Positions 1-11,807 of a DNA stretch of 64,000 nt are shown here, piece by piece. The position numbers and the translations under genes were made by a program. The stretch is taken from the NCBI GenBank assembly GCA_035771165.1, contig JAWNZC010000421.1, positions 411,001-475,000 on the forward strand, read 5' to 3'. The first letter of the stretch is position 1; each line of letters starts with the position of its first letter. Origin of the DNA: Paragorgia papillata. Lineage: Eukaryota; Cnidaria; Anthozoa; Scleralcyonacea; Coralliidae. The notes beneath the pieces are model-generated. The model made no database searches. It was not told the DNA's origin and was given only the letters and a program-made list of their open reading frames with translations.

Positions 1-98
1 CACAAAACAACGACGACAACGACGACAACAACAACACCACAAAACAACGACGACAACGACGAGGACAACAACGACTAGCTGCACTGTCAGTGACTCAC

Positions 99-3000
99 CA
101 AAGTCTGCTAAATTAGTTGGGTTATCAACCACTTTTTTACCAGCTTCAATAAGCTGAGCCAGTGATTCCTTGTACAACTGATTAATGCCAATAATTTCAC
201 GAATGGTCTTGATCACTTCAGCGGCAACAGCCTGGAAAGAAGAAAAACAACGTCTTGTCATTTTCAACTCAATTAGTTTAGTTTAATTTAATTAAGAAGA
301 AGAAGAATCTAATAGAAGAATCATTAGAAAGTTCTAAACCTTGACTTCTTGTGTAAGTTTGAATGGTTCATGGAGAATATTCTCTACTTGAACCATTTGG
401 ATAGTTTGAGGAGTTGTATTGTCATTTCGTGTTGCAGGTTTCTCCCCGATACTGTCCAAAACACCACTGTCTTCATCTTTCTCTTTTATTTCTAAGTCTT
501 CCTCTTCTGAAATAACATCTGTTATGGCTATCCTGTGAGTAATTATATATAGAGAGAAAAAGTGAGGAGAAATAAGGGATAGTGCAAAGATGGAATACGG
601 GAAGAAAAGTGGAATACAGGAAGAAAAGTGGAAAAGGGAAGAAAAGTGGAAAAGGGAAGAAAAGTGGAAAAGGGGAGAAAAGTGGAAAAAGGAAGAAAAG
701 TGGAAAAAGGAAGAAAAGTGGAAAAAGGAAGAAAAGTGGAAAAGGGAGAAAAGTGGAAAAGGGAGAAAAGTGGAAAAGGGAATAAAAGTGGAAAAAGGAA
801 GAAAAGTGGAAAAGGGAAGAAAAGTGGAAAAAGGGAGAAAAGTGGAAAAAGGAAGAAAAGTGGAAAAAGGAAGAAAAGTGGAAAAGGGAGAAAAGTGGAA
901 AAGGGAGAAAAGTGGAAAAGGGAAGAAAAATGGAAAGGGAAGAAAAGTGGAAAGGGAAGAAAAGTGGAAAAGGGAAGAAAAGGAACAGAAAAACAAAAAA
1001 GAGGAGGGGAGGGGAAAAGGGGAGAGCAAACAATGAAAAGAGGTGGAAAAGAAGTGAAAGAAAAAGAACAAGAAGAAGAAAAGAAGAAAGAAAGAGAATG
1101 GCAGAGAGATGGAAGGGAGAAAAAATAAGCGAAAGGGGGAAAGGGAAGAGTAGAAGAGATGAAAAGAAAGAGATGGAAAAGTAAGGGTGGAAAAGGGGAG
1201 AAGAAAGAAGGTCAAGGGGAAGGGAGAAAAGAGAAGGAAGGAGAGAGAGAGAGAAGAAAGAAAGTAAGAAAAAAAAAACAAGAAAAAGAAAGAGAGAAAA
1301 TGAAGTATGAGAGTAATTGAAAAGAGAAAAGTAGAAAAAAGAGGGGAAGAGATTTCATAGAAAGGAGAGAACAAAAAGGAAGAGAGGAAGCAATATTTAA
1401 GAAAAGAAAGAAGAGGAAGGAATTGGCAATAGGAAATTGGGAAAACATGTGAGCAAAGAAAGAAAGAAAAGTGAACTAAACAAATGGCAAAGACGGATGA
1501 AAGTTGGGGGGAGGAGATAGGAAGAAGAAACAAAGGCAGGCAGGGGAAGGAGAAAAGAAGAAAGTAGGAAGAAGAGGGTTTAGTGGAAAAAATAGAGAAT
1601 GGGAGGAATTGCAAAAGAAAAAGTGAACAATCTTCTGAATCTTCTGTACCTTCTGTGACCCAATATAATCATCCTCATTCTATCCCCTGTGTCATGGAGT
1701 TCAGTGATCTGAACAAAAGTACCAACTTTATAAATCTCATCAAGGTTTTTGACAATCTCAGCCTCATCACTAGAGAAAGAGAATAACAAAATTAATAGAG
1801 ACCCATTCAAAACCATAAAACTGATTAAAAATAAATGTCTAAAAATACCCCACAAAATGCAAAGTTCCTTGTCGAGTAAATTAGCTGTACATACTACATA
1901 CAGTACCTGTCATCTTTCTTTAAAAATGTTCCTGCATATGGCTGGTTCATTTTGCATTTTCTCCTAATTAAATCCATCATACCTTTGTCACTGAGCTGAA
2001 AACACATAATGCAGGTATTAAAATTAATCCACTCCTAACTGAGCCAGCCAAAAATTACCCTTTATTGTTTTACTCTCAAACACCAGATGATTTTACTCGT
2101 CAGAGGGGGGTCCCTCAGACATCCTAGGCTGCAATGGGTTCAGCTGTAAATTAATCTACAGTACTACATGTATAATAATAATTTTGGGAAGCATGGGTGG
2201 CATGTGTAGACACAAGACAGGGTTAGTACTTGGATGGGTGATGGTCTGGGAAAAACTCTGTTCTCGAGCTTGGAACTCATGTGGGCCGTAGAGTTTAGTT
2301 GGTCTCTCCTGTGCTTCAAGGGTTTTTCACTGCGTTCACTGGTTTTCCTCCCTCCGTAAAATCACCTAGGTCTTAGCTGTAATTCGTGGTTCGACATATG
2401 TGTTATAAATGTGTCATATGGCAGCTGCCAGTGTGCCTTTAATATGCCTTCGACTCTGCCATTTGAAATTTATTATGTAAATTGCTCTTGTCAAGAAGTA
2501 ATTAAATTTGTATATGTATATACATGTACTGTATGTATAAGTAAATAAAAGAACAAAATCCTCACCTCTAACATTTTCACAAATCTTGGAAACACTGGAT
2601 TTCTGTGAACACACAGCAAAGGCACCTTGGGAAACACTTCTGGCACCATGACTGGAGCAAGAGCACCATATGTAGCATCAACACCTGTATTTTCAACTTT
2701 ATCTTCAATAATAACATCTTCACCACCATCATCACCATTACCATCACCATCATCCCCATCATCACCACCATCACCTGATGAACCAACACTTGATGCACTG
2801 AGAGAAATTTACAATACCTTTTTATTACATACATATAGTTACTGTATGGTATAAACATTCAAGTGTATATGACTTTATATACCTTGTATCATTCTTAGAA
2901 TTACTTTTCCGAAAATTCTTAAAAAATTTTCTGGGAAGAACACTTGTCCCTTGGGCACTGTGGAAAATAGAAAAATAGGTATACCATCGTTGTACATGTG

Positions 3001-4740
3001 TTTGAGAAAGGTAAAATAATTTCTGCCATCATAATTAATTACTGTATGCATGTACATGTATTGTTTTGCAATATTTTCTGTTTATTGTCTAATGCTCTAT
3101 ATAATTACATTGCAGTGATGAACTCAAAAGCTTTTATTAGCTTCTTCAATCACTGCACACAAATACTCAATCTATTCAACAAACCAACCCAAAAGGTTTA
3201 TGCAAGCAAAATTTCACAGATAGGGTCCTGGGTCAACTTTATTAGATGTGGTTACCAAGCACTAATGACAAGAAGGCAAGAAGCCTGGAAATAGTAAAAA
3301 GTTGCCCTGGGTAGGCGAGTTATCCCTTCCAAACACACTTACAAGGACAAAACATAACCCAGCTACTAGAGTAACCCTAGTGGCATGATAGGGTTACCCT
3401 AGCACACAAGTTACCCTAGCACCCTTGTAAACATGACAAACAAAAAAACAAGAAATGTACGAGAGCTAGAGTAACCCAGGTGCTAGGGTAACCCTACCTC
3501 GTTGTAAACAGATCTTTAGGCTAAAGGCCGGCCAAACACTTTCAACATTTCATGCAACATCGTTCAACATTATTGATTCAACATGTTGAAAGTGTTTGGC
3601 CACCCTGTTGAATGATGTTGAATGGTTTTGAGTGATGTTGAACGAAATTTGAACATGTTCAAATTTTCATTCAACATGTGTTCAACAATGTTGAACGATG
3701 TTGCATGAAATGTTGAATGCGTTTGGCCAGGCCTTAATTCTCCTCTAATGGTTTGGTGCAGATACATGTAGCATAGTGAACACCGCTGCCAAATGTTTGA
3801 GCATGCGTGAATTCGCTAGAGTAAACATTGCAAGAGAAGTAGGAACTAGCCGTGGCGACAACAACCAGACAGTGAAGACTAAGTAAGACTCGACTATTCA
3901 TTTGTGTTTTAAAAAAAGGGTAAAGAAAATTACGAAGGGGTAAATTCAGAATATGTTACAATATTGACAAAGAAGCCATGCACAAATTACCTACCTTATC
4001 TTTTTGGTGGTATGCTTATAATTTTAACTTTTGTGTTGGACTCTCAAATATTTCAGTGTTTTCCCACTCTTTTTCTCAGATGTCGCGCATGCGCTAAACG
4101 TTTGGCAGCGGTGTTAGCATAGTGTACCTTTTGTTTAAATAAGCCCCTCCCCAGTCCCCACCTCCCCTATATTAAGCCCCCTTCTACAAAGGTCAAACAT
4201 AAAATAAAAGCTTTTTAATATGGGAACTTATTATGTACTGTACATGTTTATTTCATTATTTGTAAACCAAGCAAACCTTAAAAATTCCAAAAAGAACCAA
4301 GGGCATTGAGTTCAGTTTGGAATTTTAGCACGTGGTGTTGTAAAATAAAAACGTGTAAATATTAACGTACACATGACATACATGTTGTATTAAACAAGAT
4401 TTTTACAAACAAAAGCGCAGCTGTGACGCTTTATGGAATAAGAATGCTATCTCTCTGTAAATCGTATCTTTTAAAAGGCATTACAGCTTCTCTATTCGGT
4501 ACAAAATGCCAAAATTTGTTGCTGTACTCACAAATTGCGAACAGACCCATGTCGATTGTCCCTTGATTTCTGGACTAAAATACACGTATTCCATGAAGTA
4601 TACTTTGCGTAGATATTCGGAAGGTCCAAGGGTTTAACAGCCGCGTTAGCAGGCCTCGGGGAACGCTGAAGAGTTGAGAAAAAGCGACAAGAAGTCCTTA
4701 AATTTGAAGAATACATTCGGCACCACTGAGCGGCGGCCAT
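99..4740 (-). CDS. LONP1: Mitochondrial Lon protease, 5' exons only (partial)
   Basis: ATP-dependent protease of the mitochondrial matrix. Seven coding exons can be joined with matching phases: 4532-4740 (ATG at 4740), 2883-2957, 2566-2797, 1907-1995, 1650-1769, 340-532 and 99-231. The first ~25 residues are rich in Arg and Ser with no acidic residue, as expected of a mitochondrial presequence. An acidic Gly/Asp stretch in exon 3 is followed by the Lon substrate-binding (LON/PUA-like) domain, with VPEVFPKVPLLCVHRNPVFP, NQPYAGTFLKKDD, then VGTFVQI and ILGHRR. Exon 99-231 encodes the helical linker (AAEVIKTIREIIGINQLYKE, then VVDNP). The AAA+ and Ser-Lys protease domains lie beyond the left edge. 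The intron between 532 and 1650 carries a long purine-only minisatellite. The family call is firm. The start is chosen because the exon-1 frame joins exon 2 exactly (phase 2). Confidence 0.94.
602..1600 (+). repeat. Purine-only minisatellite and polypurine tract
   Basis: About 380 bp (602-980) of an 11-13 bp unit close to AAGTGGAAAAGGG/GAAG is followed by ~600 bp of almost pure purine (A/G) sequence. It lies in a LONP1 intron. Apparent open frames on both strands here only translate the repeat (Lys/Glu/Trp-rich or Phe/Ser-rich). Confidence 0.95.
2180..2460 (+). mobile_element. 5S-rRNA-derived SINE copy
   Basis: GGTTAGTACTTGGATGGGTG at 2221-2240 matches the internal promoter region of 5S rRNA (intermediate element and box C). 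It is followed by the family tail (CTCTCCTGTGCTTC, then a GGTTTTCCTCCCTCCGTAAA stretch). The 5' end (box A) is degraded. It lies in the LONP1 intron between 1995 and 2566. Confidence 0.75.
3523..3736. mobile_element. Palindromic MITE, family GGCC(T/G)GGCCAAACxCTTTCAACA
   Basis: The ends are inverted repeats: AAGGCCGGCCAAACACTTTC on the left and the reverse complement of the same motif on the right (ending GTTTGGCCAGGCCTT). The interior is built from repeated TTCAACAT/ATGTTGAA words. A second copy lies at 26138-26344. It sits in the first LONP1 intron. Confidence 0.8.
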
Positions 4741-4812
4741 GTTGGACGGCTCGTTCCCAAGCATGCGCTCGGGCGAAGTCCATTCATGCATGGCGACATT
4801 CGTACAACACAA

Positions 4813-5252
4813 CTTTCGTGAAACAACAAGTCTTTCGTGAAACGCGACACTCTTCCGTGAAAAAAGAAGTCTTTCGTGAAACGCGACACGCTTTCATGAA
4901 AAAGGAAGTCTTTCGTGAAACGCGACTCTCTTTCATAAAAAAGAGGTCCGTCGTTCGTGAAACGCGACTCTCTCAAAATCAGTTTCGTGAACCACAGTTC
5001 AACTTTTGTGAAAAAACAGCAGTCTTTCGTAAAACACGGCACCGTCTTTCGTAAAACACAACAATCTTTCGTGAAACAGTATAATTTCGGGAAACATAAC
5101 AGTTTCGTGAACTGAACACAACAACTTTTGTAAAATACACCAATTTGTCGAAAAATACAACAATCTTTCGTAAAATATAATAACATATTTGGTAAACCAC
5201 AATAATTTCGTGAAACACAACAACTTTCTTGAATCTCAACAATTTTCGTGAC
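4813..5252. promoter_or_regulatory. Array of heat-shock-element-like TTCnnGAA palindromes upstream of LONP1
   Basis: The sequence is an imperfect tandem array with a unit of ~20-30 bp built around CTTTCGTGAAACGCGAC or CTTTCGTAAAACAC. By eye it holds about twelve exact TTCnnGAA words (TTCGTGAA, TTCATGAA, TTCGGGAA, TTCTTGAA) and several one-mismatch versions. TTCnnGAA is the core inverted pair of the HSF1 binding site. The array begins ~70 bp upstream of the LONP1 start codon on the gene's promoter side. Promoter function is inference; the motif and its position are seen directly. Open frames here are repeat translations. Confidence 0.6.
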
Positions 5253-5259
5253 ATAACGT

Positions 5260-5840
5260 TACAAAAAAGGGGAAAAAATCTTAAATACCCCGTCCCCTTG
5301 GACTTTCTAAGTCATATTTAAAGCCGAGAAACACAAACGAGTGTACAGTAGTTAAAATCCTGATAAATAACATATAGGTTTACCGGTTATGTGCTAGTGT
5401 TATTTGTTAGTTTAAAATTACCACACCAACACTTATTCTTTGTATTTTTAATTTTATTACCCTTTTACAAACGTAAAACGTACCGTTATTTAACAAAATA
5501 AAAAGTTACACAAGTAAATCTCGACTTCTAACAAACCTTGAACTACTTTTACAAATAGCAAAAAAAAAAGAATAAAAAATTTCAATAAATGTTATTCTAT
5601 TGATACTCTAATAGATTTATTTATCCACTCTTTGTATATTACAAATTTTCCCTCAAGATTTAATACTTTTTGCACACAAAACTCAAATTAATTTCACACT
5701 TCATCGGAAATGTCAGCATTTAATTGGGATCAAATCAATATCTTTTGGGACTACTCATGTCAGTTAAGACACGTTTTCTTAACACCCGGTTTTGTTAAAA
5801 ATCTATAACTACAAAAAACTACACTATATGAAAGAAGTGT
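5260..5840. other. AT-rich intergenic stretch
   Basis: No gene, RNA or recognisable repeat family was seen between the HSE-like array and the first palindromic element. Confidence 0.5.
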
Positions 5841-5842
5841 AA

Positions 5843-6216
5843 AGCCCCGTACAGACGACCAAGTTTTCCTTGACAAGTTTTTCCATGACAAGTTTTATTT
5901 GTTCGTGTGCACGACACAAATTGACAAGTTTTTCCTTGATCATGATGACAAGGAGCCTTGTTCAAAAGCTGGTCATGCCAGCTTTTGAACAAGGGAATTT
6001 GTTCGTGTGTATAGTCGTCAAGGAAAACTTGACAAGATCATCTCCTAAGCTTATTACGCGATCATTGCCGTCAAGGAAAACTTGTCCAACCGTACACACG
6101 AGCAATTATAACTTGTCAAGGAAAATTGTTGGGAAAAAACGTGTTCATCGTACACACGAGCAAGGAAAGCTACCAAGGAACTTGTCAAGGAAAACTTGGT
6201 CGTCTGTGCGGGGCTT
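5843..6216. mobile_element. Palindromic MITE, family AAGCCCCGCACAGACGACC (copy 1)
   Basis: About 370 bp with terminal inverted repeats: AAGCCCCGTACAGACGACC on the left and GGTCGTCTGTGCGGGGCTT on the right. The interior repeats CTTGACAAGTTTTCC words on both strands. The centre is a perfect palindrome, CAAAAGCTGG then TCATG then CCAGCTTTTG. Three other copies lie in the window. The frames across it are not genes. Confidence 0.85.
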
Positions 6217-7717
6217 AATTTACAAAACAGTCTATCAAAGCTTCGGTCTTTCGTAAACTTTTCCGAAGTCCCGAAGTCCCTCAGAGTTTTCCTCGCTTTT
6301 TTCATAGTTAATAGAAAATAAACATGGTTTGGAAGCTCAACAAAAGTCATTGTTTTATTTTTTTTTGTTCAGGTTTATGGAAATTTGTGCACTTTCACGG
6401 TTACTGAACATATTGTGTTTTCTGTATACAAGCCAATAGCAACGTTTGGGTCCAATCACTCAACCGTACTGTTTAAATATGAATAAACCTAACTGAAACA
6501 AAGGATTTATGCACCTTCATGTACCTTTCAACATGAATCGTAGCTTGATTGTTAACCGCTTTGAAGTTTGCCGGGTTTCCAAACTATGTATATTTTCCAT
6601 TAACCATGCTTTTTTAGAAATTTCTCCTTATCCGCAAGGAATGTTTGAAAATGTTTTTACAGAAATATTACAAAAACAACGCGATAGGCAAACAATTTTT
6701 TTCGCGCGGCAACTGTTGTTTTAACTAAAGTAGCTCGCTTAGGTTTTATGCTGCCTCCTCCACAGGCCCTCATTGCGTCATGGACCTGTCCATGATGCAA
6801 CGAGGGCCTGCGGAGGAGGCAGGGTTTTATGACCGTGCGCAACCTGGTGACTAGTTTGGTGGGTCTCCTACTTTCAAGCGGGCTCATTGTTGCCGTGGTA
6901 AGAACCTTCCAAACGTAAATAACAACAAAAGTATACTTGCCATGTTGTTGTTAATCTTACTAAAGAATTAGTCGACATGAATTTCACTCGTCTTGGTTAT
7001 AAATGGTTGCACAACACAAGGAGAAAAAGCCAGGCTACCGGACGAAGCACATTTGTCCAGTATAGTTAGGCATTATAGCGTAAAAACCGCAGGGAGCTAC
7101 CTTAATAACAGCTCAGCCTCTGCAATACTGATTGTTTGTATTTGTCTAATATATAAATAAACAGCCGAAGACCATTTTGAATGGTTGAAAAGATTGCCTT
7201 TTGAAGGACATTGATACATTATACTGAGTTCAGGCAACCCATAAACTCATACCCAAGCTGTTATAGTTTGCGCGCAGCGTTGCAGGGCAGCCAGTTCACT
7301 AGCCTGGTTCCCTGGCCCAATTTCAAAAGAAATAAGGGCCAGGTAACCACTAATTTCATTCTCGCGTCATCAGGGCTAAATCCACTTATGACGATTGCAG
7401 TTTTACTCATAGCCACTAAAAATGCGCGAAAATTTAACCAATAGGAAAGCAGAAGCCTTTAGTGGTTACCTGGCCCATATTCTTTGATTGGGCCAGGGTA
7501 CCAGGCTACCAGTTCACGTGCCTTCCACGCGTATCGCACGCTTTCCACGCCACCCCACGCTTTCCACGCCACCCCACGCGTACTCCACGCGCCCAGAGAC
7601 AAAGCTGGGCAACCAAGCTGCGACTTGCGCATTTAACGACTACATACTTCCTAGTATAGTCGTGAACTGTGTGACTCGCATGGAGACCGAAACGTCCTTG
7701 AGAAGTTTTCCAAGCAG
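6217..7717. other. Intergenic region 3' of KSR
   Basis: No gene was recognised. It contains a ~70 bp palindrome at 6751-6822 (GCCTCCTCC...GGAGGAGGC around the sequence CATGGACC/GGTCCATG), with a related sequence near 45601-45650. A second inverted motif (GGGCCAGGTAACCACTAA near 7337 and its complement near 7459) brackets ~150 bp. The region 7515-7590 has short CCACGC repeats. Confidence 0.45.
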
Positions 7718-10700
7718 TCAAATTCTTTTCAGGTGAATACACAAATCCGATATTTTTCCAACGCAGTGCATGTTCTCGGGTTCTGAAATGCTGTGTCGTC
7801 GTGAAATGTAGTTGGTCGATAGCTGCATGGATAAAAAAGACAATACAGAAATATAGAAAAAGTTATGAATATACAAATATAGCAGTGTAACAGGTGTACA
7901 ATATATACTGTATACAGCGTAAACAGCATACAGTGCAGTTCAACTTACATTTTTGTGCTTTAAAATCTGAGTGATATTGACAAACGATGGTCGTTGATTT
8001 GGATCAAGAGCCCAGCAACTTTTTATTAAATCCTAAAATAACGAAATGGTGTTCTCAAATTCATTAATAATTCATGAGAATTTTACTCAATTAGACAGCT
8101 CCATTCCGTCACGTGAATGGGCTGTGAAACACGGTAAAGCACTGCATCAAACACTAGTGTTTGATCTGTTTCTTCATCAAACACTAGAGTTTCATTTATG
8201 TTAATTAAACAGGAAACACGATACGATTGAGTAAAATTGTATCACAAAACATCCACAAGTCCCACAACGGTGGCTCATTGGTTCATTGTCTTTCATTTGA
8301 GAAGCCATTTCAAAAACTCGTTCTGCGTGTTTGATCACGAAGCCCGAGAGCTTCATTAGCTTTCGAGTGTTTTGATACCGTGATCAAACACTTGAACTCG
8401 TTTTTGAAATAGTACTTCAAAAACGTTCATTATTAATTCATGAGGAAGACACAAAGGAAATCAGTACGATGTCAGTATAGTTTGACAAAATATCTGATAA
8501 AAAATCATCCTGGTTTACACAAACTTTATAAAACACTGCTGCTCACAGTGCTCAGGTTTTAAGTATAATACTTATTAATTTCATTAAAAATTCATGAAGA
8601 AAATTCAAAAGAAATGTATATTTAATCAATATCTGTAACAGTACAGATTCGTTCTGATTTACAGAAACTTTTTCCTCAATTTACTTAGCTAAAATCACTC
8701 CAACTTGAAAAATAGTTTGAAAACATGCTATTTTGATGCGTCCATTTGATAAGTACGATAAAGCATTCGCAGCCGATCTGTATCTGATTTACTACGGCTT
8801 GCTTGCAGCTCGCCTTGTAAATCAGATACAGATCGCTGCTCATGCATGCTTTATCTATTACATATATAGGTCAGTATAACATAACACGATACACAAAACA
8901 TATCATACTGTGTTATTTGGCGAAGTATGAGAAGATATATACTCCATCTTTCACAAACCTTGACAGTATCCGGGCCTTTTACTTTTGCTAAAGACTGGGG
9001 AAGACCTTTACCAATCATCCAGATAACGGTCTCCGGACAGAGGTTGGCAAAAGGCCATTTATCTGTCAGTATTTCATACATAACGGTTCTAGGAAAGAAT
9101 TCAACAATATTATAAAAAAATAATTCAGTCTTATACAAGGCCGTTTCCAAGGAATCGTGTTAATTATTGTATAACACTAACGGAAAAGTATTCGCCTGAG
9201 GTTTTCGTACAGACCGAGCGGCGAAGGAGCGAAAATACCGAAGCCAAATTCCAGTACAGACCGAACAAAGAGGTTAATAAGTCATTTATTATATGGCTTT
9301 TGGTCCGTTTTGTTAAGCATTCATTTTCTGCGCTTTTATAAAATAAATAGTTTTTATAAAAAGAAATACTAATGTTCTAGGACGTGTTAATGTTCAAAAT
9401 TTTCCAAAGAAAATGTCTAAATTCTCTTTTATTTTCATTTAAATCAACTCAGAAATTTTCCCGCCAAAAGTTGCAAGTCATCAAAAAAACCGTAATGCCT
9501 TCCTACAGCACCGAAAAGAGATTTGTACCGCTTTTTTCGAACCTCTCAACACCAGGAAAAAAAGTTCAGCCATATAATGTGGGTTAACGGCGAGGGAAAA
9601 TGCATAGTGACGGACGTAATATAACTGACAGTAAGTTTTACCTAATGTCACATGACTTACCCATACGCATATACGTCCATTTTTCGGTTTCTTACTGTAG
9701 TGTCGACAATCCTTCCAGTTGAGAGATCAACGTTGACTTTTGTGATCACCTCTGGAGCCAGATAGGTCAGGTGACCGTGAGGAACACTGCTGTAACCGTC
9801 TCTGCAATCAAAGAAAACAAAGCTAATCAGGACATATTTAGATCATACAGTGGTTCCCAAATTAGAAAGTTGCGACCCCCCGGGAAGACATGCAGACTAT
9901 ATACAGAGAGCAATGGAATACCATCGAATGCAAAAAAACTTGTCTGTGAAACCTATCTGTGTCTAGAACAGTTTGAATAGGGTAAATCTAAGTAGATTTA
10001 ACCTCTTGGGTCCCGAGAACTCCCCCCTTGACGAGTAAAATCGTCTGGCGTAAGCCAGGGGAAAATACTGCATCGTTCCAAAAGAAACGATACAGTCGAG
10101 AAAGATTAAAACATTTTTCAATTAACAACAGTAATTACCTTTTCACTTGATGGTGTAGGTAGGTGTACTCGTTGATGCAAAGTTTCACCTTGGATTCCAA
10201 ATAGATATTCATGGTGCGAAGACAAGGCACGGTGATGCACTTCGCATGAAGATAGCTCATGCCCTAACACAGTGACAGAATAGTTTAGCCAATTAGGATT
10301 ATCCAGTATAAATAAAGTTAGCTAATAGTTTTGGTTTATATAGCTTTATCTACTCACCTGTGCTACTTGCAGCATAATATTCAATCTACTAGCCATCGAG
10401 AATCGAGATTCTTGACAATGAAGGTGATTGTGGATTGACAAACATTTCCGTAAACTGCAAAAAGAACCGATAATACGTTAATGCAATAAAGAAACTGACT
10501 TGAACCTATCAAGAAAAGATTAAGCCAATAGATGTTTGTGCAAATTGATCGTCCAAATGATGTTATAAAGTCAATTGTCTGAACTTAGAGCTAACAGTAT
10601 TAGTAGTTGTTTGTGGGGGTGGTCATTTAGGTCAGGGCAGTTTGCCGAACGTTAGTGCAGAAGAAATGTCGTTGTTGTTGTTGTTGTTGTTAGTGTTGTT

Positions 10701-10739
10701 ACTGCTGCTGCTACTGTAGTTGTCGTCGTCGTTCTTGCA

Positions 10740-10780
<41 letters not shown>

Positions 10781-10800
10781 TTGTCGTCGTCGTTCTTGCA

Positions 10801-10831
<31 letters not shown>

Positions 10832-10954
10832 ACTGTAGTTGTCATCGTCGTTCTTGCATGCTGTTGCTGCTGCTGTTGTTGCTGCTGTTGCTGTTGTGTT
10901 TCTGCTGTTGTTGTTGTTGCTGCTGCTACTGAAATTGTCGTCGTAGTTCTTGCA

Positions 10955-10989
<35 letters not shown>

Positions 10990-11733
10990 TTGTTGCTGCT
11001 GTTGCTGTTGTGTTTCTGCTGCTGGTGTTGTTGTGGCTGTTGGTGTTGTTGCTGTTGCTGCTGTTAGTTACACGTGTGTGCTTACCTCGTTACGACAGCG
11101 AGATTTGGTGGTTCAAGACAGGCGCCCATAAACAGCATAACATTCTCGTGTCGGATCATACTCAGAAGAGCAACCTGGTCAAGAAAAGACATTCAATTAT
11201 CAAACTCACCAGGTCAAATGAGTGAAAAATAGACTTTGCCCCTCTCTCTAGAATTTCTTACTGTAGCTTAGTGCAGGAGCCGTCGAACAGGTTTCCGTCC
11301 AATATTGAAGCTACTTTTTAAAGTAAGATAAACAATTCAAAATAGAACACAAGATAATTAACCTCTTTTCGAAACTCTTCTACATCTTTCTGCTTAGATG
11401 TTTTTCTTGTGTGAACCATGACGTTGCCATACCAACGGCCCCTGAATAACAATAGAAACATATTTTGTGAATGATTATATCTTATAATGTTCTCTTTGGA
11501 ACTCTGATATTTCATTGTCGCTGGAAAACTAGTGTAAACAAGATGGCTGTTCTTTACTTACCGGTAAACGGGTCCATTTGGTCCAACGCCAACTTTTTCA
11601 TCGATTTCTAAATCAGAATATTTAATTTCCAGTTCTCTTAGCTCTCTCTGCTGAAAGAGAAAAAACAACATTTAATGTTAATACCGATACACGTGCAAGG
11701 TGGGTGGGTCTGTCTGTCTGTCTGTCTGCCTGT

Positions 11734-11807
<74 letters not shown>

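Noticed and set aside
4674..5254. Protein-coding frames of 75-160 codons on both strands
   Set aside because: They only translate the TTTCGTGAAA tandem array (RETRHS / FTKD repeats). The real coding part is LONP1 exon 1 at 4532-4740.
5870..6350. Similar ~130-codon plus-strand frames at 5870, 18773, 21781 and 41594 looking like a gene family
   Set aside because: They coincide exactly with the four copies of the palindromic MITE. The similarity is DNA-level on both strands, with no domain and differing frame ends.
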